NCBI GenBank assembly: GCA_002433675.1
Contig: DJIP01000323.1
Coordinates: 1 to 16,135, forward strand
DNA: 16,135 nucleotides
Source: Halomonas halophila
GTDB lineage: Bacteria > Pseudomonadota > Gammaproteobacteria > Pseudomonadales > Halomonadaceae
Direction of reading: 5' to 3'
A program made the translations under genes and the position numbers. Each line of letters starts with the position of its first letter. The stretch's first letter is position 1. A model generated the notes under the pieces. The model had not been told where the DNA came from, searched no databases, and was given only the letters and a program-made list of their open reading frames with translations. Of the stretch, positions 1-8,767 are shown piece by piece.

Positions 1-519
1 GATGGCGGTGCCAAACCCTGCCCATAGAGCGATGCAGGGCAGCCCCACCAATTCCGCCACGCCCGCCAGCAGCAGGGCGTTGACCCAGGGGTTGCCACCG
101 TCCGGCAGAAATCCCGCCATCAACGCGATGCCCATGACCCAGGCCTTGGGGTTGGCAAACTGGAACGCCGCCGCCTGCACGAAGGTCAGCGGGCGGGCAT
201 CGCCTACCCGCAGGTCCGGCGGCGGGGCCGTCGCGATCTTCCAGGCCAGGTACAGGAGGTACAGGCTACCGACCAGCTTGAGCCCGCCCTGCACCACCGG
301 GTAGCGCTCGAACACCACCCCGAGGCCGAGCGCGATCGAGGCGAACAGCACAAAACAGCCGCCCAGGATGCCGAACAGGTGCGGCAGCGTGCGCAGGAAG
401 CCGTAGTTGGCGCCGGAGGCGGTCAGCATCACGTTGTTGGGACCCGGCGTGATGGTCATGGACACCATGAACAGCGCCGCCGGTAGCAGGAAGGCGAGCT
501 GACTAGCGGTCTCTTCCAC
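1..519 (-). CDS. LysE/RhtB-family amino-acid exporter, C-terminus cut by window edge
   Basis: Inner-membrane exporter of the LysE/RhtB family, which removes excess amino acids or their analogues from the cytoplasm. The 173 visible codons show the family signature TPGPN (residues 24-28) directly after the first hydrophobic segment, a second and third hydrophobic segment (about 40-70 and 80-98), and the conserved FQFANPKAW stretch at 119-127. I chose the GTG at 519-517 because it gives the usual short leader before TPGPN and has an AGGGG-like ribosome site about 8 bases upstream. No upstream ATG is in frame, and the two in-frame ATGs downstream would cut into the first membrane segment. It is divergent from a MocR-type regulator 107 bp away, a common arrangement in which the regulator controls the exporter. 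The substrate cannot be read from the sequence. The gene continues past the left edge. Confidence 0.9.
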   Translation of the reverse strand, partial: MEETASQLAFLLPAALFMVSMTITPGPNNVMLTASGANYGFLRTLPHLFGILGGCFVLFASIALGLGVVFERYPVVQGGLKLVGSLYLLYLAWKIATAPPPDLRVGDARPLTFVQAAAFQFANPKAWVMGIALMAGFLPDGGNPWVNALLLAGVAELVGLPCIALWAGFGTAI

Positions 520-525
520 AATTGT
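516..525. promoter_or_regulatory. Candidate MocR operator, copy 1 (CCACAATTGT)
   Basis: The 10-mer CCACAATTGT, whose last eight bases form the perfect palindrome ACAATTGT, overlaps the GTG start of the exporter. An identical copy lies 79 bp to the right, just before the regulator gene. MocR-type regulators usually bind paired repeats in such gaps. Assignment to this regulator is inference. Confidence 0.45.
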
Positions 526-550
526 ACCCCTACACTTTTTGCACTATGGT
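522..550 (+). promoter_or_regulatory. Possible sigma-70 promoter for the MocR-type regulator
   Basis: TTGTAC (522-527) and TATGGT (545-550) are separated by 17 bases, each matching four of six consensus positions. The -35 element overlaps operator copy 1, which would allow autoregulation. An inverted pair TACAC (531-535) / GTGTA (549-553) lies between and over the -10. Weak prediction from sequence alone. Confidence 0.3.
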
Positions 551-594
551 GTAAATCAAGGCGAATTGCCCCCGTGTCTGAAAGCATACTCAGG

Positions 595-604
595 CCACAA
601 TTGT
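595..604. promoter_or_regulatory. Candidate MocR operator, copy 2 (CCACAATTGT)
   Basis: Exact second copy of the CCACAATTGT element, 22 bases before the regulator's ATG and in the same orientation as copy 1. A direct repeat of a palindromic core on both sides of a divergent promoter gap suits a dimeric regulator that can loop or bridge the region. Function is inferred. Confidence 0.45.
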
Positions 605-626
605 CGTCAAAGAGTTTATTGTCACC

Positions 627-2024
627 ATGACAATCTGGACCCCCTCCCTCGAATTCGACTCCCGATCGGCCCGCTATCGGCAGATCGCCTCGGCTATCGG
701 CGACGCCATCGACCAGGGCCGACTCGCTGCCGGCGACCGCCTGCCGCCCCAACGAGCTCTGGCCGACGCGCTGGGTGTCACCGTGGGTACCATCACCCGC
801 GCCTACAGCGAGGCCCAGCAGCGAGGCTGGGTATCGTCCAGGGTCGGCAGTGGCACCTACGTCAATGACGCCGCCGGCGGCAACAGCCCCTTCGATGTAC
901 AGGTCGCCAGCGACTCCGACGGCGTGGTCGACATGAGCCTGAGCTTTGCTCCGCCGCACCCCTGGCGTCACCAGTGTCTGCAGCAGGCCCTGGCGGAGGT
1001 CACCGAGGACCCGGCCTGCCTTGCCATGGTCGCCGCCTACCAGCCCGACATCGGCACCCGGCAGCACAGAGAGGCGCTGTCGGGATGGCTTGAGGATCTC
1101 GGCTTCCCCCTGCACGAGGTGCTGGCGGTCACCCAGGGCGGCCAGCACGGTATCGACCTGTGTCTGCGGGCCTTGACCCGCCCCGGCGACAGCGTGGCCG
1201 CCGACGCCCTCACCTATCCCGGGTTCAACGCCGCCACCCGTCACGCTCACCTCAAGCCGATGGCGGTGCCGCTGGACGACGACGGCATGGACGTCGATGC
1301 GCTGGCACGCCTGTGCCAGCGCCAGGTGCCCCGGCTGGTCTACCTGACTCCGGACCAGAACAATCCCACCAGCGCGGTGCTTTCACCGCAGCGCAGGGAA
1401 CGGCTCGCCGCTCTGGCGCGCCACCATGACTTCTGGCTGATCGAGGATGCCGTCCAGTACCTGCCGCGGGAGGATCGCGGCGTGTCTTTGCTGGAGCTGG
1501 CACCGGAGCGGACCCTGCATATCTTCAGCACTTCCAAGGTGCTTTCCGGCGGCCTCAGGGTCGGCACGCTGCAGATGCCGGCCACCCTGCGCGAACGCAT
1601 CGGCAGCCTGTTGCGGGCGCAGTCGTGGATGTGCCCGCCACTGATGGCCGAGGTAGCCCGGCGCTGGGTCGCCTCATCCTGCTACCACGAACTGCTGGCC
1701 TGGCAGACCGCAGAGCTGGCCGCTCGGCAGCGCCTGGCACGGGCAAGCTTCGAGGCCCTGGCGCCCCGCCATCTCGCCCATGGGGCCAACTTCTGGCTAC
1801 CGCTGCCCGAGGGTCGCCGGGCCAGCGAGGTACAGGCCCTGCTGAAGAGCGAAGGCGTGCTGGTGGCAACGCCTGAACCCTTCTGTACCGGCAGCGAGCC
1901 GGCGCCCCAGGCCATTCGCCTGTGCGTGGGCGCCCCCGACAGCCGCGAGTCCCTGGCCCAGGCCCTCTCCACCGTGCGACGTGTGCTGGAGCAGGGGGAC
2001 ACCAGTCCCTGGGCAACCCTGTAA
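627..2024 (+). CDS. MocR-type transcriptional regulator (GntR HTH + aminotransferase-like domain)
   Basis: A 465-residue fusion regulator of the MocR/PdxR group. The N-terminal winged helix-turn-helix spans about residues 10-80, with the GntR hallmarks GDRLPPQRALADALGVTVGT and RVGSGTYV. A fold-type I aminotransferase domain fills about 100-455. The pyridoxal-phosphate lysine is K304 in STSKVLSGGLR, with D274 in IEDAVQY and N246 in QNNPTSA as the other expected cofactor contacts, so PLP binding looks intact. In this family PLP, or its adduct with an amino compound, acts as the sensed ligand and the domain usually has no catalytic role. Length is typical. It faces the LysE exporter and most likely controls it, and the paired CCACAATTGT elements in the gap are the obvious operators. 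It could also act on the downstream hutH operon, but a HutC-like site there argues for a different regulator. Confidence 0.93.
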   Translation: MTIWTPSLEFDSRSARYRQIASAIGDAIDQGRLAAGDRLPPQRALADALGVTVGTITRAYSEAQQRGWVSSRVGSGTYVNDAAGGNSPFDVQVASDSDGVVDMSLSFAPPHPWRHQCLQQALAEVTEDPACLAMVAAYQPDIGTRQHREALSGWLEDLGFPLHEVLAVTQGGQHGIDLCLRALTRPGDSVAADALTYPGFNAATRHAHLKPMAVPLDDDGMDVDALARLCQRQVPRLVYLTPDQNNPTSAVLSPQRRERLAALARHHDFWLIEDAVQYLPREDRGVSLLELAPERTLHIFSTSKVLSGGLRVGTLQMPATLRERIGSLLRAQSWMCPPLMAEVARRWVASSCYHELLAWQTAELAARQRLARASFEALAPRHLAHGANFWLPLPEGRRASEVQALLKSEGVLVATPEPFCTGSEPAPQAIRLCVGAPDSRESLAQALSTVRRVLEQGDTSPWATL

Positions 2025-2028
2025 GACC

Positions 2029-2054
2029 GCAGGGAGGGTCCGACCCTTAGCTGC
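2029..2054 (+). terminator. Weak hairpin after the MocR-type regulator
   Basis: AGGGT (2035-2039) pairs with ACCCT (2043-2047), and outer GCAG (2029-2032) pairs with CTGC (2051-2054) across small internal loops, five bases after the TAA stop. There is no clear T-run, so this is only a tentative transcription end. Confidence 0.3.
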
Positions 2055-2231
2055 CTTCGCTGACGCTACGGGCCAAGTCCAGGCGTCCATCGTTCCATCC
2101 TTGCCTAGCCGATGCGGTCGCCCACCCCGACCATGTCTGTGGCAAATCTGTATAGAATAGTCGGCACAGTCTGTGACACACCCCGTCACTGCTCCCTTGC
2201 GATCCTTGCCAGGCTTACGACGATAGCTGCC

Positions 2232-2261
2232 TTGACGTCACTCCATCGCCCTGCTGTTAAT
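2232..2261 (+). promoter_or_regulatory. Probable promoter of the hutH operon
   Basis: TTGACG (2232-2237) and GTTAAT (2256-2261) are separated by 18 bases. The -35 matches five of six consensus positions and the -10 four of six. The -10 is embedded in the left arm of the 18-bp palindrome, so a protein bound there would block polymerase. Predicted from sequence only. Confidence 0.45.
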
Positions 2262-2274
2262 GTATATACATTAA
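2257..2274. promoter_or_regulatory. 18-bp perfect palindrome, candidate HutC-type operator
   Basis: TTAATGTATATACATTAA is a perfect inverted repeat in otherwise GC-rich DNA, centred about 54 bp before the hutH start. Its centre GTATATAC fits the GT-N-TA-N-AC core known for operators of the HutC subfamily of GntR repressors, which release DNA on binding urocanate, the product of HutH. It overlaps the predicted -10 box. No hutC gene is in this window, so the repressor would be encoded elsewhere. Confidence 0.6.
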
Positions 2275-2319
2275 AGACTTTGCCACCATCATTTCGCCAA
2301 GTCTCGGGAGGTCTCCACC

Positions 2320-3903
2320 ATGCAGCGGCTCGTCATCACCCCTGGCAAACTCACCCTCCAGGACATGCGACAGCTCCTCACGTCGCCGACGGCGGTATCT
2401 CTGGAGTCCTCGGCACGCGGGGGCATCGACGCCTCGGTGGCGACGGTGGCCGGCGTCATCGATGAGGGACGTACCGCCTACGGGGTCAATACCGGCTTCG
2501 GCCTGCTGGCCCAGACACGCATCGAGCGCGAACGCCTGGAGGACCTGCAGCGCTCGCTGGTGCTGTCCCACGCCACCGGCGTCGGCGAACGCCTGGATGA
2601 CGAGCTGGTAAGGCTGATCATGGTGCTCAAAGTGGCAAGCCTGGCACGCGGCTACTCCGGCATTCGCGGCGAGGTCCTCGACGCCCTGATCACCCTGATC
2701 AACACCGAGGTCTGGCCGGTGATCCCCGCCAAGGGCTCGGTGGGCGCCTCGGGCGACCTGGCACCACTGGCCCATATGAGCCTGATACTGCTGGGCGAAG
2801 GCCAGGCACGCCACCATGGCGAGACCCTCACGGGACGCGACGCCCTGGACGTGGCCGGCCTGTCGCCCCTGACCCTGGCCCCCAAGGAGGGCTTGGCGCT
2901 GCTCAACGGCACACAGGTTTCCACCGCGCTGGCGTTGCGTGGTCTGTTCGAGGCCGAAGACCTGTTCGCCAGCGCCACCGTGTGCGGCGCCCTGAGCGTG
3001 GAGGCGAGCCTGGCCTCGCGGGTTCCCTTCGACGCTCGCATCCACGAACTGCGCGGCCAGCCCGGACAGATCGACGTTGCCAGGACCTATCGTCATCTGC
3101 TCGAGGACACCAGTGAAGTGGGGGCCTCCCACGCCGACTGTGATCGCGTCCAGGACCCCTACTCGTTGCGCTGCCAGCCACAGGTCATGGGCGCGGTGCT
3201 CGATCAGATCCGCCATGCCGCCAGGGTGCTCGAGATCGAGGCCAACGCCGTCACCGACAATCCGCTGGTGTTCGCCGACAACGGCGACATTCTCTCGGGC
3301 GGCAACTTCCACGCCGAGCCGGTTGCCCTGGTGGCCGACAATCTGGCGCTGGCGCTGGCGGAGATCGGGGCCCTGTCGGAGCGACGCATCTCGCTGATGA
3401 TGGACACCCACATGTCCCGGCTTCCCCCCTTCCTGGTGGAAAACGGCGGTGTGAACTCCGGTTTCATGATTGCCCAGGTGTCTGCCGCGGCGCTGGCCAG
3501 CGAGAACAAGGCCCTGGCCCACCCCCACAGTGTCGACAGCCTGCCCACCTCGGCCAATCAGGAGGACCATGTGTCCATGGCGCCGGCGGCGGGACGGCGA
3601 CTCAACGAGATGGCGGCCAATGTACGCGGCGTGCTGGCCATCGAATGGCTGGCCAGCTGCCAGGGCCTCGACATGCGCGAGGGGCTCGCCTCGACCCCAT
3701 TGCTGGAGCAGGCACGCCAGCGACTGCGTCGCCGGGTGGCCCACTATGACCACGATCGCTACTTCGCACCGGACATCGAGGCCGCCACCCATCTGCTGGC
3801 CGAGGGCGCTCTGTGTGACCTCGTTCTCGCCGATCTTCTGCCCAGCCGCGCGCCCAGACTCGACAGGCTTCGCTGGTACGGGCTAAACCGAAAGGATCAA
3901 TGA
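2320..3903 (+). CDS. hutH: Histidine ammonia-lyase
   Basis: Converts L-histidine to trans-urocanate and ammonia in the cytoplasm, the first step of histidine degradation. The 527-residue protein is slightly longer than the usual 500-515. The MIO cofactor tripeptide A143-S144-G145 sits in [14 protein letters not shown]. Residues matching the Pseudomonas enzyme's active site are all present: Y54 in YGVNTGFG, H84 in LSHATGVG, N196 in LLNGTQ, Q278, Y281 and R284 in [10 protein letters not shown]330 in GGNFHAEP, and E415 in NQEDHVSM. H84 and E415 favour histidine over phenylalanine or tyrosine. A strong GGGAGGT ribosome site lies 7 bases before the ATG. It is the first gene of a four-gene operon behind a HutC-like palindrome. 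Unusually, hutU, hutI and hutG are absent, and the neighbours are a transporter, a deacylase and a dioxygenase. It may be a second HutH copy with a specialised role. Confidence 0.93.
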   Translation: MQRLVITPGKLTLQDMRQLLTSPTAVSLESSARGGIDASVATVAGVIDEGRTAYGVNTGFGLLAQTRIERERLEDLQRSLVLSHATGVGERLDDELVRLIMVLKVASLARGYSGIRGEVLDALITLINTEVWPVIPAKGSVGASGDLAPLAHMSLILLGEGQARHHGETLTGRDALDVAGLSPLTLAPKEGLALLNGTQVSTALALRGLFEAEDLFASATVCGALSVEASLASRVPFDARIHELRGQPGQIDVARTYRHLLEDTSEVGASHADCDRVQDPYSLRCQPQVMGAVLDQIRHAARVLEIEANAVTDNPLVFADNGDILSGGNFHAEPVALVADNLALALAEIGALSERRISLMMDTHMSRLPPFLVENGGVNSGFMIAQVSAAALASENKALAHPHSVDSLPTSANQEDHVSMAPAAGRRLNEMAANVRGVLAIEWLASCQGLDMREGLASTPLLEQARQRLRRRVAHYDHDRYFAPDIEAATHLLAEGALCDLVLADLLPSRAPRLDRLRWYGLNRKDQ

Positions 3904-3949
3904 ACTCAGCCCCAGGTGCCACAAACCCGCCAGCCGCGAGAGTCAGCCG

Positions 3950-5365
<1,416 letters not shown>

Positions 5366-5390
5366 TGGCGTGCACTCACGGAGCCTCGTC

Positions 5391-6593
5391 TTGACCCGCA
5401 ACACTACACCTTCGAGCCTTGCGATGATCGAACGCCTGGTGGCCTTCGACACCACCAGTCATCGCTCCAACCTCGAACTGATCAACGACGTCGCCGGCTG
5501 GCTCGAGGCGCGTGGGGTAGCGGTGACCCTGCTAGGCAACGACGGCGGCGACAAGGCCAACCTGATCGCCGAATTAGGCCCCCGCGACGCGCCAGCGCTG
5601 GTGATCTCCGGCCACACCGACGTGGTGCCGGCGAGCGCCGCAGACTGGCGCATCACCGCCCCCTTCACGCCGAAACGCCACGCACAACGACTGTATGGCC
5701 GCGGTGCGGCGGACATGAAGGGCTTCATCGGCGTGGCCCTGACGAAACTGGCCGCCTGGCAGGCCGAGCACTCGCGTCACTCGGTGTTGCTGGCGCTGTC
5801 CTTCGACGAGGAGGTCGGCTGCCTGGGAGCCCCGCTGATGCTGCCGTTTCTCGAGGCCCACAAGGAGCGCCTGCGTGGCATCATCGTCGGCGAGCCCACC
5901 GAGATGTGCATCGCCAACGCCCACAAGGGCCACGTCGGCATGCGCGCCACCATTGCGGGTGTCGGCGGCCACTCGGGCTACCCGGGGCGCGGTGTCAACG
6001 CCATCGACGTCGGCGCGGGCGTGGTTGCGCAGATCCGCCAACTGGCACGGGAAAAGCGCCTGCTGTCACTCACCGATACGCGCTTCGATCCCCCCTACTC
6101 CACGGTACACGTCGGGCTGATCGAGGGTGGCAGCGCGTTGAATCAGATTCCCGAGCACTGCCGCATCGACTTCGAGATGCGCCCGCTCCCCGGGCAGCCC
6201 GCCATGGAAATCCTCGAGCGGCTGCGCAAGGACTTTCCCGGCGGCCTGGAGCGCGACCTGATCGGCCTGGGCCGTCGCACCAGGCTGACCCTTGAGTGTC
6301 GTGGTCAGTACCCGCCACTGGACGAACGCTGCCGACACTACTTGTCATGGATCGCCGAACTGGCCGGTTGCAGCGCCGAGCCGTTGGCACTCGGCTTCGG
6401 TTGCGAGGCAGGGCTGTTCGCCCAACTGGGTGTCCCTACCGTGATCTGCGGCCCCGGCAGTATCCATCAGGCCCATCAGCCAGACGAGTTCATCACCTTC
6501 GATCAGATCGCAAGGTGCGAGGACTTCTTCGACCGACTGCTGCCTCGGCTGTCCTCTCCTCTTCCTGACTTCCACCGCCCGGAGGCCCCATGA
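5391..6593 (+). CDS. ArgE-like M20 metallo-deacylase
   Basis: A 400-residue zinc-dependent amidohydrolase of the M20 family, closest in pattern to acetylornithine deacetylase ArgE, which splits N-acetyl amino acids into acetate and the free amino acid. Metal and catalytic residues are in place: H75 and D77 in GHTDVVP, D108 in GAADMKG, the E140-E141 pair in DEEVGCLGA, E168 in GEPT, and the late histidine in IHQAHQPDEF. The dimerisation lid between about 175 and 285 contains AHKGH and GGSALNQIPEH. I prefer the TTG start at 5391 because GGAG sits 7 bases upstream. The reading frame also offers a TTG at 5358 inside the transporter gene, without a ribosome site, which would add 11 residues. Operon position suggests it frees histidine from an N-acyl or dipeptide form rather than serving arginine synthesis, but a plain ArgE role is possible. 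Confidence 0.85.
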   Translation: MTRNTTPSSLAMIERLVAFDTTSHRSNLELINDVAGWLEARGVAVTLLGNDGGDKANLIAELGPRDAPALVISGHTDVVPASAADWRITAPFTPKRHAQRLYGRGAADMKGFIGVALTKLAAWQAEHSRHSVLLALSFDEEVGCLGAPLMLPFLEAHKERLRGIIVGEPTEMCIANAHKGHVGMRATIAGVGGHSGYPGRGVNAIDVGAGVVAQIRQLAREKRLLSLTDTRFDPPYSTVHVGLIEGGSALNQIPEHCRIDFEMRPLPGQPAMEILERLRKDFPGGLERDLIGLGRRTRLTLECRGQYPPLDERCRHYLSWIAELAGCSAEPLALGFGCEAGLFAQLGVPTVICGPGSIHQAHQPDEFITFDQIARCEDFFDRLLPRLSSPLPDFHRPEAP

Positions 6594-7414
6594 ACCTGCG
6601 CATCCATCCCGACATCATGGTCAGCGACGAAGACGTCGCCGCCTTCCAGCGTGACGGCGCCATCTGTCTACGCGGCATCTTCTGCCCTCAGGAGCTCAAG
6701 CGGCTTGCAGAGGGCATCGAGGACAACCTGCGCCATCCCAGCCCCAGGGCAAAGGTCGCCAGTCGACCCGACGACCCCGGCTGGTTCTTCGAGGACTTCT
6801 GCAACTGGCAGACCAACGAGGCGTATCGGCGGTTCATCTTCGACTCGCCACTGGGACTTATCGGGCGACGCCTGATGGGCTCACGCCAGGTACGCCTCTA
6901 CCACGACCATCTGCTGGTCAAGGAACCGGGCACGCGCCAACGCACCCCCTGGCATCAGGACCAGCCCTACTACAACGTGGAAGGCAGTCAGAACGTCAGC
7001 ATGTGGCTACCGGTGGATCCGGTATCCCGGGCGGCCACCCTGGAATTTGTCGCCGGATCCCACAAGGGGCCCTGGCTGATGCCGCGAACCTTCATGGATC
7101 ACCAGGCCAGCTGGTTCCCCGAGGGCAGTCTGGCCGAGCTGCCTGACATCGAGGCTAAGCGTGAGCGCTACTCCATCCTTGGCTGGGCGCTGGAACCCGG
7201 CGACGCCGTCTTCTTCAACATGCTGACCCTGCACGCCTCAGGCGGCGTCAGTGGCCCCCATCGCCGTCGCGCCTTTTCGGTACGCCTGCTGGGCGACGAC
7301 ATGGTCCACGCGCCGCGGGCCTGGACCACCTCGCCGCCCTTTCCCGGCCTCGCCGATGAACTGCCCGCGGGCAGCCCGATGGATCACCCGCTGTTTCCGC
7401 TGCTGGCGGGATGA
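6590..7414 (+). CDS. PhyH-family Fe(II)/2-oxoglutarate dioxygenase
   Basis: A 274-residue member of the phytanoyl-CoA dioxygenase family, which couples oxidation of 2-oxoglutarate to hydroxylation of a small molecule. The iron-binding facial triad is H122 and D124 in TPWHQDQPYY plus H215 in LTLHASGG. R232 in FSVRLLGDD, following an arginine-rich stretch at 225-227, is the likely 2-oxoglutarate anchor. LEFVAGSHKGPW (151-162) is a further family signature. It starts at an ATGA overlap with the deacylase stop, with GGAGG 4 bases upstream, so translation is probably coupled. It is the last gene of the operon. The ectoine hydroxylase signature is absent, so EctD is unlikely. A dioxygenase beside histidine ammonia-lyase is unusual, and hydroxylation or oxidative dealkylation of a histidine derivative or urocanate is a reasonable but untested idea. 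Confidence 0.87.
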   Translation: MNLRIHPDIMVSDEDVAAFQRDGAICLRGIFCPQELKRLAEGIEDNLRHPSPRAKVASRPDDPGWFFEDFCNWQTNEAYRRFIFDSPLGLIGRRLMGSRQVRLYHDHLLVKEPGTRQRTPWHQDQPYYNVEGSQNVSMWLPVDPVSRAATLEFVAGSHKGPWLMPRTFMDHQASWFPEGSLAELPDIEAKRERYSILGWALEPGDAVFFNMLTLHASGGVSGPHRRRAFSVRLLGDDMVHAPRAWTTSPPFPGLADELPAGSPMDHPLFPLLAG

Positions 7415-7501
7415 GCCTGCCCGCCGGCCAGCCTGGCTGGGCACAGGGACACGACGCCGTCGTCGACCAGCGCGGGACATTTTCGGTCGAGCCAAAAGGC
7501 G

Positions 7502-7951
7502 TTACTCCACCGGGAAGGCGAACGCCAGCGCGATCCGGTTCCAGGCGTTGATGGAGACCACCAGCGCCGTCACGTTGACCTGCTCTTCGGGGGTGAATTC
7601 CGCGGCCAGGCGGGTGTAGTCGTCGCTGCCGATCTCCTGGCCGCTGACCAGCGTCAACGCTTCTGTCCAGGCCAGCGCTGCCTGCTCGCGCCGATTGAAG
7701 ACGTGGGTCTCTCGCCACGCCGACAGTACATCGAGGCGCGCCTGCTGCTCACCGTCCTCTCGGGCCTCCTGGCTGTGCATGCGCAGACAGAAGGCGCAAC
7801 CGTTGAGCTGGGAGGCGCGCAGCTTGATCAGGTGCACCAGCTCAGACTCAATGCCCGCTTCGGCCACGGCTCGCTCGAGTTCCACCAGGGCTTTCGCCAG
7901 CATCGGCTGGTGGCGAAAGACGTCGGCCCGGGACAGACGCTGATCTTTCAT
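7502..7951 (-). CDS. AhpD-like / carboxymuconolactone decarboxylase family protein
   Basis: A 149-residue all-helical protein of the CMD/AhpD superfamily. The redox motif C52-x2-C55-x3-H59 in GCAFCLRMHS and the preceding LIKLRASQLN are diagnostic of the alkylhydroperoxidase-like core, so a thiol-dependent peroxidase role in the cytoplasm is likely. The C-terminal half carries the family pattern from LAWTEALTLV to NVTALVVSINAWNRIA (about 93-141). The start at 7951 has GAGGAG about 7 bases upstream. An upstream extension in the same frame runs through a tandem DNA repeat and was discarded. It is convergent with the dioxygenase gene (87 bp apart) and divergent from yjbQ. The physiological substrate is not evident. 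Confidence 0.9.
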   Translation of the reverse strand: MKDQRLSRADVFRHQPMLAKALVELERAVAEAGIESELVHLIKLRASQLNGCAFCLRMHSQEAREDGEQQARLDVLSAWRETHVFNRREQAALAWTEALTLVSGQEIGSDDYTRLAAEFTPEEQVNVTALVVSINAWNRIALAFAFPVE

Positions 7952-8056
7952 TGGGGACTCCTCACAGGACGGTAAAGAAGGTAGTCTTTGCGCGTTTGAA
8001 TTCCTTACCGCTGGTCGCTGTTGGCGCCTGTCTGCCCCATGCGTTAGTCCTGCTGA

Positions 8057-8136
8057 GCAAGGGCTTTCCTGCGCAAGGGGCTTTCTGCGTACAGGGGCTT
8101 TCCTGTACAGGGGCCTTCCTGTGCAAGGGCTTCGCC
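8057..8136. repeat. Five tandem 16-bp repeats between the AhpD-like gene and yjbQ
   Basis: Five head-to-tail imperfect copies with an exact 16-bp period: 8057-8072, 8073-8088, 8089-8104, 8105-8120 and 8121-8136. The common pattern is roughly GyrCAgGGGCTTtCcT. Copies 3 and 4 differ at one base. The junction holds the palindrome CCTGTACAGG (8102-8111), and GTACAGG (8089-8095) can pair with CCTGTAC (8102-8108). A 16-bp period is not a multiple of three, so the array is not coding. It ends directly before a possible alternative yjbQ start, where its AAGGG could serve as a ribosome site. Confidence 0.75.
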
Positions 8137-8181
8137 ATGCCATGGCCTCCAGCGTCAACGCCGACAACGAGACCGTCCCAG

Positions 8182-8655
8182 ATGTGGTTCCAGAGCACCC
8201 TTCGCCTCGCTGCCCGCTCCCGGGGCTTTCACCTGATCACCGATGAGGTCGTTCAGGCACTGCCGGACCTGCCGAGCATGCGCATCGGCCTACTCCACGT
8301 CTTTATCCAGCACACCTCGGCGTCGCTGACCATCAACGAGGACGCCGATCCCACGGTACGTGGCGACTTCGAGCGTCACTTCAATGTGATGGTGCCGGAA
8401 GATGCGCCCTACTACCGCCATACTCAGGAGGGCAGCGACGACATGCCGGCCCACCTCAAGGCCAGCCTGCTGGGGCCTTCACTCTCCATTCCCATCAGCG
8501 AAGGATGTCTGGCGATGGGCACCTGGCAGGGTATCTATCTGTGCGAGCACCGCGACCACGCCGGGCCACGCCAACTGGTGCTGACCTTGAACGGTGAGCG
8601 CACTCGCTGGCGCCCGGAACAGGCGATGCCCGACCCCTACCGCCGTCGCGACTGA
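8182..8655 (+). CDS. yjbQ: YjbQ family (UPF0047) protein
   Basis: A 157-residue member of the YjbQ/UPF0047 family, a small widely conserved fold for which weak thiamine-phosphate synthase activity has been reported; its true role is not settled. The family signatures are clear: HTSASLTINEDADP at 44-57, HLKASLLG at 91-98, and GTWQGIYLCEHRDH at 113-126, which hold the conserved histidines and acidic residues. I chose the ATG at 8182 because homologues begin with a Met-Trp-x-Gln start followed by the RGFHLIT block. An in-frame ATG at 8137 has AAGGG 7 bases upstream, taken from the last tandem repeat, and would add 15 residues rich in proline and threonine. It is convergent with the alkA-like gene. 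Confidence 0.88.
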   Translation: MWFQSTLRLAARSRGFHLITDEVVQALPDLPSMRIGLLHVFIQHTSASLTINEDADPTVRGDFERHFNVMVPEDAPYYRHTQEGSDDMPAHLKASLLGPSLSIPISEGCLAMGTWQGIYLCEHRDHAGPRQLVLTLNGERTRWRPEQAMPDPYRRRD

Positions 8656-8667
8656 GCCATCCTGCGA

Positions 8668-8696
8668 GCCCCATCAGCGGGCGCCGCGCTTGGGGC
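8668..8696. terminator. Possible hairpin between convergent yjbQ and DNA glycosylase genes
   Basis: GCCCC (8668-8672) pairs with GGGGC (8692-8696), with an inner AGCG (8676-8679) / CGCT (8687-8690) stem. It lies 12 bases after the yjbQ stop and has no T-run on either side, so its role as a terminator is uncertain. Confidence 0.3.
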
Positions 8697-8767
8697 AACG
8701 GCCGCGACCCCTGCACGGCTGTCGCCGGTCATCCTCGCTGCCGTTTCCGTGCCTTGCTTGCACTGAC

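Noticed and set aside
2257..3792. Long 511-codon open frame on the - strand opposite hutH
   Set aside because: It has low-complexity Gly/Gln/His-rich translation with no family features and is the antisense shadow of a strongly supported hutH.
2320..3903. HutH read as phenylalanine/tyrosine ammonia-lyase or ergothionase
   Set aside because: H84 in the LSHATGVG context, E415 in NQEDHVSM and the other mapped residues match histidine ammonia-lyase; specialised relatives usually change these positions.
6590..7414. Dioxygenase read as ectoine hydroxylase EctD
   Set aside because: The EctD signature around the first iron histidine is absent, and the WHQDQPYYNVEG pattern is that of general PhyH proteins.
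7428..7440. Terminator after the dioxygenase gene
   Set aside because: CCAGC/GCTGG is only a 5-bp stem with no T-run, so it cannot be called with confidence although an operon end is expected here.
8057..8136. CRISPR array
   Set aside because: Repeats are directly abutting with a 16-bp period and no spacers, and no cas genes are nearby.
7951..8181. N-terminal extension of the yjbQ frame back to 7951
   Set aside because: It would translate across the 16-bp tandem repeats in shifting phase and overlap the AhpD-like start; homologues begin near 8182.
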